From the NCBI RefSeq assembly GCF_002939945.1, contig NZ_MDEB01000001.1, forward strand, positions 682,001-746,000: a stretch of 64,000 nucleotides of DNA, in the 5' to 3' direction. Under the pieces are notes generated by a model. That model made no database searches. It worked only from the letters and a program-made list of their open reading frames with translations, and was not told where the DNA came from. How positions within the stretch are numbered: the stretch's first letter is position 1; each line of letters opens with the position of its first letter. Shown here in pieces: positions 1 to 8,164 of this stretch. The position numbers were made by a program, and so were the translations under genes. The stretch comes from Xanthomonas arboricola pv. populi. GTDB lineage: Bacteria > Pseudomonadota > Gammaproteobacteria > Xanthomonadales > Xanthomonadaceae.

Positions 1-1
1 C

Positions 2-1735
2 AGCGCCTTCGCGAACGCCGCCGTCCAGGTGCAGGCCGACTATTACAGTGGCGTGGAGCACCACAATCCGATGGAGTTGTTCGCCTCCACGGTGATCCGC
101 GACGCCGATGGCCACTTCACCATCTACGACAAGACCCAGGGCTCGCAGAACAGCCGTTGGTACGTCTCGCATGTGTTCGGTCTGAGCAAGCGCAAGGTCA
201 CCGTGCGCAATCCCTACGTGGGAGGCGCTTTCGGCTCCGGGCTGCGCCCGCAGTATCAGTTGCCGCTGGCGGTGATGGCCTCGATCCTGCTGGACCGCTC
301 GGTGCGCGTGGTGCTGACGCGGCAACAGATGTTCACCTTCGGCCATCGCCCGGAGACATTGCAGCGGCTCAAGCTGGGCGCCGACCGCGATGGCAGCCTG
401 CGTGCGATCTGGCACGAGGCCATCGCCGAGACCTCGCGCATCGAGGATTACGTCGAGGTGGTGGTCAACTGGAGCGGGCAGCTGTATGCCTGCGACAACG
501 TGCATCTGGGCTACAACTTGGTGAGCCTGGACCAGTTCAGCCCGATGGACATGCGCGCACCCGGCGCCGCACACGGCGTGCATGCGCTGGAAGTGGCGAT
601 GGACGAGCTGTCCTATGAGCTGGGCATGGATCCGCTGGCGCTGCGCCTGAAGAACTACGCCGAGGTCAACCCGGCCGACGACAAGCCCTACTCCACCAAG
701 GCGCTGCGCGCGTGCTACCAGCAAGGCGCCGAGCGCTTCGGCTGGGCGCAGCGTCCGTTGCAGCCGCGCGCACGCAAGGAAGGCAACGAGTGGGTCGGCT
801 GGGGCATGGCCACCGGACAATGGGATGCAATGCAGATGTTTGCGCGCGCGCATGCGGTGCTGCACGCCGATGGCCGGCTGGTGGTCAGCAGCGCGGCCAG
901 CGATATCGGCACCGGCACCTATACGGTGATGGCGATGATCGCGGCCGAAGCACTGGGTCTGCCGCTGGAACAGGTCACCTTCCAGCTGGGCGATTCGACC
1001 CTGCCGGTCGCACCGATCGAAGGCGGCTCCTCGCACGTGGCCACGGTGGGCTCGGCGGTGGATGGTGTGTGCGGCAAATTGCGCGCGCGGCTGCTACGGC
1101 TTGCCCAGGCATTACCGAATTCGCGCTTTACCAAGGCCAAGCCGGACGAGGTGGTGTTCGCCGACGGCACGCTGGCATTACGCGCCGATGCCGGCACTAC
1201 CATCGCCCTGACCGCACTGTTGCGTGCCGCTGATCTGGAACAGATCGAAGACAAGTTCCTGCTGCTGCCCAATGTGCTCAAGCAACGCAAGTACACCCGC
1301 GCCACCCATGGCGCGGTGTTCGTGGAAGTGCGGGTGGACGAAGAGCTCGGCACGGTGCGGGTCGCCCGCGTGGTCAGCGCGATTGCAGCCGGGCGCATCC
1401 TCAACCCGATCACCGCGCGCAGCCAGATCGTCGGCGGCGTGGTGTGGGGCATCGGCCAGGCGCTGCACGAACACACCCAGTCCGATCACCGCTTCGGCCG
1501 TTTCATGAATCACGATTTTGCGATGTACCACGTCTCGGCCAATGCCGACATCCACGACATCGATGTGATCTTCGCCGACGAGGACGACCGCATCGTCAGC
1601 AGCCTGGGTGCCAAGGGCGTGGGCGAGATCGGCCTGGTCGGCGTCTCGGCGGCGATCTGCAATGCGATCTTCCATGCCACCGGCAAGCGCATCCGCAGCA
1701 CCCCGATGACGCCGGACAAGGTGATGGCGGACTGA
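2..1735 (+). CDS. Molybdopterin-binding subunit of a xanthine dehydrogenase/aldehyde oxidoreductase (5' truncated)
   Basis: Large molybdenum-cofactor subunit of the xanthine oxidase superfamily, closest in feel to PaoC (YagR) of periplasmic aldehyde oxidoreductases, which oxidise aldehydes to acids with an FeS and an FAD subunit. The reading frame is open from the window edge, so the true start lies upstream and only about 577 codons are seen. Visible family features are the early PYVGGAFGSG segment, the DMRAPGAAHG segment near residue 190, a Gly-rich EGGSSHVATVGSA stretch, and near the C terminus GAKGVGEIGL, whose Glu is the conserved active-site base. The FAD and 2Fe2S subunits would be expected just upstream, outside the window. 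Family assignment is firm; substrate is inferred. Confidence 0.88.
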   Translation, partial: SAFANAAVQVQADYYSGVEHHNPMELFASTVIRDADGHFTIYDKTQGSQNSRWYVSHVFGLSKRKVTVRNPYVGGAFGSGLRPQYQLPLAVMASILLDRSVRVVLTRQQMFTFGHRPETLQRLKLGADRDGSLRAIWHEAIAETSRIEDYVEVVVNWSGQLYACDNVHLGYNLVSLDQFSPMDMRAPGAAHGVHALEVAMDELSYELGMDPLALRLKNYAEVNPADDKPYSTKALRACYQQGAERFGWAQRPLQPRARKEGNEWVGWGMATGQWDAMQMFARAHAVLHADGRLVVSSAASDIGTGTYTVMAMIAAEALGLPLEQVTFQLGDSTLPVAPIEGGSSHVATVGSAVDGVCGKLRARLLRLAQALPNSRFTKAKPDEVVFADGTLALRADAGTTIALTALLRAADLEQIEDKFLLLPNVLKQRKYTRATHGAVFVEVRVDEELGTVRVARVVSAIAAGRILNPITARSQIVGGVVWGIGQALHEHTQSDHRFGRFMNHDFAMYHVSANADIHDIDVIFADEDDRIVSSLGAKGVGEIGLVGVSAAICNAIFHATGKRIRSTPMTPDKVMAD

Positions 1736-1761
1736 TGCCTGCACTGCAGGTGCCCGCGCGC

Positions 1762-1791
1762 GCCCTCAGGTAGAGCCATTTGCCTGAGGGC
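1762..1791 (+). terminator. Stem-loop after the molybdoenzyme gene
   Basis: Arms gccctcagg and cctgagggc pair perfectly over 9 bp around a 12-nt loop, 27 nt after the stop codon. No T-run follows, so it is a weak or Rho-assisted terminator at best. The rest of the 260-bp gap to the regulator gene shows nothing recognisable. Confidence 0.35.
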
Positions 1792-1997
1792 GGACGCGCC
1801 AGCAGCGTGTTATCGCTGCAGCGTCTGCGACAACCGCTGGCGCAACAATCAGATCAGCCACGTGTCGGTGGTGCCGAATCAGGGCAGACGGCGCGTACAG
1901 CTGAGTGGAGTACGTCTCTTTTGGAGGATCAAGCGTCAGCGGAACGAAAGTGCCGCTCGTGGTCGACGCAGCGCGTCCAACAAACCATTACATGCAG

Positions 1998-2741
1998 TCA
2001 GGTGCGCGTAGCCGCCAGAAAATGCGCGCGGTCCTGCTGGGTGCGGCGGCGGATTTCCGCCAGTGCATCGTTCTCGGTCGCTTCCAGCATGGATTCGAAC
2101 AGCCGCTGGAAGTGGTTGCGCATGGCCGTGCGTGCCGCCATCGGGTCGCGTTGCTGCAGCGCCTGCAAGATGGCGGTGTGTTCGTCCACGCGGGTGGCGC
2201 CATCGTCGTGGCAGACCCGCGCGTACACCTCGCGCACGCGCGGCAATTCGTTGCGCATGCGCCAGATCAGCTGCACGCAGTGCGCCACCACCGGGTTGCC
2301 GCTGATCCGCGCGATCGCCAGATGGAAGGCGCGGTCGTAGTCGGCGGCGGCCGCATCGCTGAGCCCCGGCGCCGACAGCGCCTGGATCATGCCATTCAAT
2401 TCATCCAGCTCCGCATCGGTGATGTGGCTGGCCGCCAGTGCGGCCGCTTCCGCCTCGATCACCGCGCGCGCGGCGGTCAGCTCGAACGCGCTGACATCCG
2501 GCAATGCACCCTCGTCCGAGGCCAGGCGTGGCTTGACGTACACGCCCGAGCCGATCTTGATCACGATGCGGCCTTGCGCCTCCAGCGCGATCTCGGCCTC
2601 GCGCACGGTCACGCGGCTGACGCCGAAGCGCTCGGCCAACTCGCGCTCGCCCGGCAGGCGCGAGCCGACCGGGAATTCGCCCGTGTCGATCAGCGCGCGG
2701 ATCTTGGCGGCAACGGAGTGGTACAGGCGGTTTTCGGACAT
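1998..2741 (-). CDS. GntR/FadR-family transcriptional regulator of the alginate locus
   Basis: DNA-binding repressor of the GntR superfamily, FadR (FCD) subgroup. Residues about 1-70 form the winged helix, with the family signatures GSRLPGERELAERFGVSR and the wing ending IKIGSGVYV. The all-helical ligand domain follows (about 95-230), with FHLAIARISGNPVVAHC providing the usual metal-ligand His region of FCD proteins. The start at MSENRLYH gives about 247 residues, normal for the family; a further in-frame ATG lies 36 nt upstream. It lies 81 bp downstream of the TonB-dependent receptor on the same strand, so it is probably co-transcribed with it and controls both arms of the divergent locus. 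Ligand (an unsaturated uronate or KDG) is inferred from context. Confidence 0.88.
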   Translation of the reverse strand: MSENRLYHSVAAKIRALIDTGEFPVGSRLPGERELAERFGVSRVTVREAEIALEAQGRIVIKIGSGVYVKPRLASDEGALPDVSAFELTAARAVIEAEAAALAASHITDAELDELNGMIQALSAPGLSDAAAADYDRAFHLAIARISGNPVVAHCVQLIWRMRNELPRVREVYARVCHDDGATRVDEHTAILQALQQRDPMAARTAMRNHFQRLFESMLEATENDALAEIRRRTQQDRAHFLAATRT

Positions 2742-2822
2742 CGGCGACTCAAACCCTCGAGGTGATCGGCCCGGCACGCGGGTGCCGGACAGGTGGCGCG
2801 GCGGAAACCGCCGGTGGCGACG

Positions 2823-5708
2823 CTAGAACCGGTAGCGCACCCCCAAATAATAGCGTCGCCCGTAGGTGTTGTACTCACGGAAGCTGCCGGGCACCGGCAT
2901 GTCGGAGATCCGTGGCTCATTGGTCAGGTTGGACGCCTCCAGCGACACCGACAGCTGCGCATTGAAACGGTAGCTGGCACGCAGGTCCAGGGTGCCGCTG
3001 TCGCGCACGTAGCGGTTCTGCGCCGGGGCACCGACGAACTTCTGGAAATACTCCGAGCGGTACTTGTAGATGGCCTGCAGGTCGACCGCGCCGATGGCGT
3101 AATACAGCTGGCCGGAGAATACGTGCCGCGACAGGCCGAAGATGTTGGCCGGCGCGACGATGCCGCTGCTCACCAGGCCGGTCGCCGGATCGATCTGGTC
3201 GCCCAGGCGCAGATCCTGGGTCTTGTAGTTGGAATCGGCGTAGTTGTAGCTCAGCTTGACGCCCAGGCCGTCGAACGGCGCCGGCAGGTAGGAGAAGCGG
3301 TGGGTGCCGGTCAGCTCCAGCCCGGTGAGATCGCTCTTTTGCCGGGTGGTGACGTCCTGCACCACCGGCACCACCACCGACGTGCCGTCGATGACGAAGC
3401 GCTCGTCCACCACCGTGGGCACCGCGCCACCGGTGAACTGCTTGTAGTACACCGCCGCGCTGAGCAGGGAGTCGGCATTGGGATACCACTCCAGCGACAC
3501 ATCCGCATTGGACGACAGCAGCGGCCGCGTGCGCGGGTTGCCGGTGGCGGTGATGCTGCCGATCGCCTCGCCGACGGTCGTGAACTCGGTTCCCGGTTCC
3601 AGGATGAAGGTGCGCCCGGCAGACAGCGCCACCAGATCCGGGCGGGCCATGGCCCGGTACAGCCCGAAGCGCAGCTGGGTCTGCTCGGTGAGGCCGATGT
3701 TGGCGTTGAAGCTGGGCAGGAACACGCGGTTGGACGCGCGCACCGTCTGCGCGGCGAAGCGTCCGGTTTCCACCAACTGGATGGTGCCGTCGGGGTTGTC
3801 GACCACGTCCAGTTCGCCGCGCAATCCCACCGAGCTCACATCGGTGCGCACCCAGCGCACGCCCAGGTTGCCGTCCAGCGGCCGCCCGAACAGCGTGCTG
3901 GCGAACTCGCCCATCACGTACAGCGCGCGGGTCTTTTCTTCCACGTCGGCGTCGGCGGTGCCGCGCGGGTCGGCATTGCGGCCGGTGTCGTCCACGCCGG
4001 TAATGGCGCCGAACAGGCAGCGGCTGTCGAAGGTGGCCCACTGCTGGATGGTGTTGCCGCTGGCGCTGGAGAGGAAATCCTCCTGCGGGAACGGTTGCCG
4101 GCAGGCCAGGTTGGCGGCGCGGATCGTGGCCGCATCGGTGACATTGCGCTCGACGCGGTCGTCCAGGTCGCGGTAGGTCGCCTCGGACAGGCGCACGCCG
4201 CCCTTGATGGAGGTGAGCAGCCCGCTTTCCGGGGTGAAGGCGCCATCGAAACGCCAGGCACGGATGGTGTGCTCGCGGCGCAACTCGTCGCGGCGCGCGC
4301 GTGCGGCCGCGCTGAAGTTGTCCGGATTATTCAGGTCGAACGCGGGATCGACCACGATCCCCGGCACATCGCCGGCATAGGTATAGGTGTAGTCCACGCG
4401 CTGTCCGTTGATCCCGGGCACGCGGTTGCCGTTGATGTCGGTGGCATTGGAGCGCAGCCGCATCAGGCGGTCGATCTCGCTGCGCTCGGTGCGCGAATAC
4501 GACAGGTCGGTGGACAGCATCCAGGCCGCGTTCGGGCGCCATTCCACGCGCAGCCCGCCACCGCGATACTGCTCGTCGCGCACCTTGTAGTCGGTGGAGG
4601 ACTCCACCGTGCTGCTGCCGGTGTGGCCGAGCAAGGCGCCGTTGTCGCCCACCTGGCGGTTGTTGAGGTTGCGCAAGGTTTCGGAGAAGTTGAGCTCGGC
4701 GCGGTCTTCGGTCACGGTGCGCTGCGAGTCCTGGTAATCCAGTGCCACATCCAGGCCGTCGAACGGCCGCCATTGCAGCGCGGCGAAGGCCGCGTCGCGT
4801 TGATCATGCTCGCTGATCTGGCGGTACACGCGGCTGCCGGGCGCCAGGTAATACGGCGTCCCCGCCTGCACCTGCGCCGGGGTCACGGCGGTGCAGTTGC
4901 GGCTGGCGCCCACCACCTCGTTGGCGTTGCAGGCCGTCCAGGTGAAGCTGCTGCTCATCACCTCTTCCGGGTTGGTGCCTTCCAGCCGCTGCAGGCCGAG
5001 CGAGACCCCCAGCTTGCCGGCACCGCGCAGATCGAACTGGTCCAGGTAGCTGACGGTGCCGCGCCAGCCCACGCCATCGGCGTTGCGCAACTTGCTGTCG
5101 CCATCGGCATAGGTCGCCCGCCCGTCCAGTTGCACGCGGCGCTTGCCGAATTCCAGCGGCCGCACGGTCTGCATGTTGACCGTGCCGGCGATGCCGCCTT
5201 CGACGAAGTCGGCGCGCTGGGTCTTGTAGATCGCCACGGTGTTGATGAGTTCGGAGGGGAACTGGTTGAAGTTCACCGAGCGGTCGCCGCTGCCGTTGCT
5301 GGCCTCGCGCCCGTTGAAGGTGGCCGAGCCCAGGAACGGCCCCAGGCCACGGATGGAGATCTCCGACGCGCCGCCCTTCTCGCGGTGCGTGGCCGCACCG
5401 GTGATGGTCTCGATCGCCTCGCCGATCGACAGCGCCGGCAGGTCGCCGATGTCCTCGGCCGACAGCACGTCGGCCACCACCGTCTGCTCGCGCTTGCTGT
5501 CGATGGACGACTGGATCGAGCTGCGGATGCCGGTGACCTTGACTTGGTCCAGCGTGGTGGGCGCTTGCTGCGGTGCCTGCTGGGCAGCATCGGTCTGCTG
5601 GGCCAAGGCCGCCTGTGCGCTCGTTAGTGCGAGGGCGCCCAGCAGCGCCTGAGCCAACACGTTACGGTTAATTGGTCTAGATGATTGGACTAGTTTTATA
5701 TACCGCAC
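2823..5708 (-). CDS. TonB-dependent outer-membrane receptor, probable alginate oligosaccharide importer
   Basis: Outer-membrane active transporter of about 961 residues, of the Xanthomonas/Caulobacter-type carbohydrate TonB receptors. A signal peptide ends near AQAALAQQ. It is followed by a plug domain (about 45-190) with VKVTGIRSSIQSSIDSK, SIGEAIETITG, ISIRGLGPFLGSATFNGR and a YKTQRADFVEGGIAGTVN segment, then the 22-strand barrel ending in the typical aromatic C terminus YYLGVRYRF. I place the start at the GTG at 5708, because a strong GGAGGAGG sits just before it; an ATG five codons upstream overlaps that ribosome site. It is divergent from the lyase operon and followed by the GntR regulator, the arrangement of a TonB-linked carbohydrate utilisation locus. 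Alginate specificity is inferred from the neighbours. Confidence 0.92.
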   Translation of the reverse strand: MRYIKLVQSSRPINRNVLAQALLGALALTSAQAALAQQTDAAQQAPQQAPTTLDQVKVTGIRSSIQSSIDSKREQTVVADVLSAEDIGDLPALSIGEAIETITGAATHREKGGASEISIRGLGPFLGSATFNGREASNGSGDRSVNFNQFPSELINTVAIYKTQRADFVEGGIAGTVNMQTVRPLEFGKRRVQLDGRATYADGDSKLRNADGVGWRGTVSYLDQFDLRGAGKLGVSLGLQRLEGTNPEEVMSSSFTWTACNANEVVGASRNCTAVTPAQVQAGTPYYLAPGSRVYRQISEHDQRDAAFAALQWRPFDGLDVALDYQDSQRTVTEDRAELNFSETLRNLNNRQVGDNGALLGHTGSSTVESSTDYKVRDEQYRGGGLRVEWRPNAAWMLSTDLSYSRTERSEIDRLMRLRSNATDINGNRVPGINGQRVDYTYTYAGDVPGIVVDPAFDLNNPDNFSAAARARRDELRREHTIRAWRFDGAFTPESGLLTSIKGGVRLSEATYRDLDDRVERNVTDAATIRAANLACRQPFPQEDFLSSASGNTIQQWATFDSRCLFGAITGVDDTGRNADPRGTADADVEEKTRALYVMGEFASTLFGRPLDGNLGVRWVRTDVSSVGLRGELDVVDNPDGTIQLVETGRFAAQTVRASNRVFLPSFNANIGLTEQTQLRFGLYRAMARPDLVALSAGRTFILEPGTEFTTVGEAIGSITATGNPRTRPLLSSNADVSLEWYPNADSLLSAAVYYKQFTGGAVPTVVDERFVIDGTSVVVPVVQDVTTRQKSDLTGLELTGTHRFSYLPAPFDGLGVKLSYNYADSNYKTQDLRLGDQIDPATGLVSSGIVAPANIFGLSRHVFSGQLYYAIGAVDLQAIYKYRSEYFQKFVGAPAQNRYVRDSGTLDLRASYRFNAQLSVSLEASNLTNEPRISDMPVPGSFREYNTYGRRYYLGVRYRF

Positions 5709-5971
5709 AATTCCTCCTCCCAAAGGACGCTCGAAACCGAGCGTGGTGGAGACTCCACGCGGATCAACGCCAAGTCAATCATTTCCTCGATTTACCGGAC
5801 GAGCCACCTGATTAGGCCAATTTTGTAAAAACTTTTTGTGCGTACGCAGCATGACATCAGGCGTTTCTCGCGCTTCAATAGCGAGCAACTGGACTACTAT
5901 TTTGGTTGAAGATCCAGCCTGCACTGTTACCCTCGGCCATCACCGACGCGCCAGCGTCCAGGAGCACACCG
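5709..5971. promoter_or_regulatory. Divergent promoter region of the alginate locus
   Basis: The 263 bp between the receptor and the PL6 gene must hold both promoters. It is noticeably richer in A+T than the genes, with a patch around 5818-5842 (aattttgtaaaaacttttt). I could not pick out a clear GntR palindrome. A good Shine-Dalgarno (aggag, 5960-5964) precedes the PL6 start. Confidence 0.4.
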
Positions 5972-8164
5972 ATGCGATCCCCCGTCTTCCTTTCCTGCCT
6001 GTTGCTGCTGTGCGCGCCCGCCTGGATCGGCTCGGCCAAGGCCACCTCGTACCTGGTGCACGACCAGAGCGAGTACGCCGTCGCGGCGGCCGCGCTGCGT
6101 GCCGGCGATCGCATCGTGCTGGCCGATGGGCAGTGGCGTGATTTCGCCATCGTGCTGCGCGGGCAAGGCACCGCCGAGCAGCCGATCACCCTCACCGCGC
6201 AAACGCCTGGCAAGGTGATCATCAGCGGCACCTCCGACCTGCGTATGGCGGGCACCTACCTGGTGGTGTCGGACCTGGTGTTCCGCGACGGCCACAGCCC
6301 GGGCGATGCGGTGCTGTCGTACCGCATCTCCAGCAAGGAACGCGCGCGCCACAGCCGCATCACCGGCGTGGTGGTGGACGGCTTCAGCAAGCCCGCCCGC
6401 AGCGATTCGGACAACTGGGTGGCGCTGTACGACAGCGACAACCGCTTCGACCACAACCAGCTGGTCGGCAAGACCAATGCCGGCCCCACCCTGGTGGTGG
6501 TGCGCGACGCCACCCAGGGCCTGGACAATCGCCATCGCATCGACCACAACTGGTTCGGGCCACGCCCCAACCTGGGCGCCAATGGCGGCGAGACGTTGCG
6601 CATCGGCACCAGCAGCGATGCCGACAGCGCCTCCAACTCGGTGGTGGACAACAACTGGTTCGAAGGCTGCGACGGCGAGGTGGAGGTGGTCTCCAACAAG
6701 TCCGGTGGCAACACCTACCGTGGCAATGTGTTCAAGCAATCGCGCGGCGCGTTGGTGCTGCGGCATGGCGATGGCAACCTGGTCGAGCGCAACGTGTTCT
6801 TCGGCGACGGCAAGGCCGACACCGGCGGCATCCGCGTGATCAACCGCAAGCAGACCGTGCGCCACAACTACCTGGAAAACCTGGCCGGCGATGGCTATTC
6901 GTCGGCGCTGAGCATCATGTACGGCGTGCCCAACTCGCCCGCCAACCGCTACGTGCAGGTGGACCAGGCGCGCATTGAGCGCAACACCTTCGTGACCGTC
7001 AACCAGCTGTTCTTCGGTGCCGGCATGGATGCCGAGCGCACCGCCGCGCCGATCAACAGCCGCTTTGCCGGCAACCTGATCGTGGCCGCGTCCGACCCGG
7101 TGCGCGTGCTGGGCGATCTGTCCGGCATTGCGTTTGCCAGCAACCTGCAAAGCCCACTGGCATCCACCCGCCTGCCCGGCGGTGTCAACAGCCGCCAGGT
7201 GACGATGACCCGTGCCAGCACCGGTTTGCTGGTCGCCGACAACGCCACCGGCGTCGGCGCCGACCCGGCCCTGAGCTACATCGCACGCGACCAGGTGGGC
7301 GTGAGCTGGTATCCCAAGCAGGCAGCGCAGGCAGTCACCGACAGCGGCCGCCGTACGCGCGTGCGGCCGGGCCCGACCAGCCTGACCGACGCCGTGGCGC
7401 AGGCCGGCCCTGGCGATCGCCTGCAACTGGATGCAGGGCGCTACCAGGTCGATGACATCCTCGACGTGGACCGGCCACTGACGCTGGAAGGTCCGCAACA
7501 CGGACGCGCGCGGATCCGCTTTTCGCAGCCGGCGCTGTTCCAGATCGCGCCCGGCGGCTCGCTCAGCCTGTCCCGGCTCGAGATCGATGGCCGCGCCGCG
7601 CCCGCGCAGCCGGGCAATGCAGTGATCCGCACCGCACCCGGCACCGCCGTGGCGCAGTACCAGCTCACGCTGCGCGACACGCACCTGCATCATCTGGACG
7701 CGCAACCCGGCTTCGATGTGATCGCACTCGGCAAGGGCAGCCTGGCCGACCACGTCCTGCTGGACAGGCTGCTGGTCGAAGACGTCTCCGGCCGGGTGCT
7801 GTCCGCGCACGCCGAGACCGACGACCGTGGCACCTACAACGTCGAACAGGTGACGGTGCGGCAGTCGCAGTTCCACCGCGTCGCCGGGCCGGTGCTGGAT
7901 CTGTATCGCGGTGGCCGCGACGAAAGCACCTTCGGCCCGGTGTTGCAGGTGAGCGACTCGCACTTCACGCAGGTCGGCCGCGGCGCAGGTGCGTCGTTGC
8001 GCCTGCATGGCGTGCAGCGCATTGCGCTGCGCAACAACCGCTTCGTCGACAGCGCCGCGGTCCTGGCGCAGCGCACCACCGGCACGCCGCACCTCATCGC
8101 CAGCGGCAACCGGTTCGTCGGCACCCCGGCGTTGCATGCCGACGCAGCGGAGCCCCTGCTATGA
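5972..8164 (+). CDS. Polysaccharide lyase family 6 (alginate lyase, two-domain type)
   Basis: Secreted or periplasmic beta-helix lyase cleaving alginate by beta-elimination. Signal peptide about 1-23 (SCLLLLCAPAWIGSAKA). The N-terminal parallel beta-helix carries the PL6/chondroitinase B active site: EGCDGEVEVVSNKSGGN (231-247) holds calcium-ligand acids E236 and E238 and the Bronsted base K243, and ALVLRHGDGN has R264. A second beta-helix region (about 490-720) makes it a roughly 730-residue two-domain enzyme like exo-acting members such as AlyGC. The ATG at 5972 is chosen for its ribosome site and signal peptide over an in-frame upstream extension. Its stop overlaps the next start (ATGA), so it heads an operon with PL17. 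Chondroitin or dermatan activity is less likely given the neighbours. Confidence 0.92.
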   Translation: MRSPVFLSCLLLLCAPAWIGSAKATSYLVHDQSEYAVAAAALRAGDRIVLADGQWRDFAIVLRGQGTAEQPITLTAQTPGKVIISGTSDLRMAGTYLVVSDLVFRDGHSPGDAVLSYRISSKERARHSRITGVVVDGFSKPARSDSDNWVALYDSDNRFDHNQLVGKTNAGPTLVVVRDATQGLDNRHRIDHNWFGPRPNLGANGGETLRIGTSSDADSASNSVVDNNWFEGCDGEVEVVSNKSGGNTYRGNVFKQSRGALVLRHGDGNLVERNVFFGDGKADTGGIRVINRKQTVRHNYLENLAGDGYSSALSIMYGVPNSPANRYVQVDQARIERNTFVTVNQLFFGAGMDAERTAAPINSRFAGNLIVAASDPVRVLGDLSGIAFASNLQSPLASTRLPGGVNSRQVTMTRASTGLLVADNATGVGADPALSYIARDQVGVSWYPKQAAQAVTDSGRRTRVRPGPTSLTDAVAQAGPGDRLQLDAGRYQVDDILDVDRPLTLEGPQHGRARIRFSQPALFQIAPGGSLSLSRLEIDGRAAPAQPGNAVIRTAPGTAVAQYQLTLRDTHLHHLDAQPGFDVIALGKGSLADHVLLDRLLVEDVSGRVLSAHAETDDRGTYNVEQVTVRQSQFHRVAGPVLDLYRGGRDESTFGPVLQVSDSHFTQVGRGAGASLRLHGVQRIALRNNRFVDSAAVLAQRTTGTPHLIASGNRFVGTPALHADAAEPLL

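Noticed and set aside
2793-5627. Very long open frame (944 codons) antisense to the TonB receptor
   Set aside because: His/Ala/Gly/Arg-rich translation with no domain; it is a GC-rich mirror of the receptor's codon pattern.
5660-5690. ATTGGTCTAGATGATTGGACTAG considered as a GntR operator
   Set aside because: It lies inside the receptor coding sequence downstream of the GTG start and is not symmetric.
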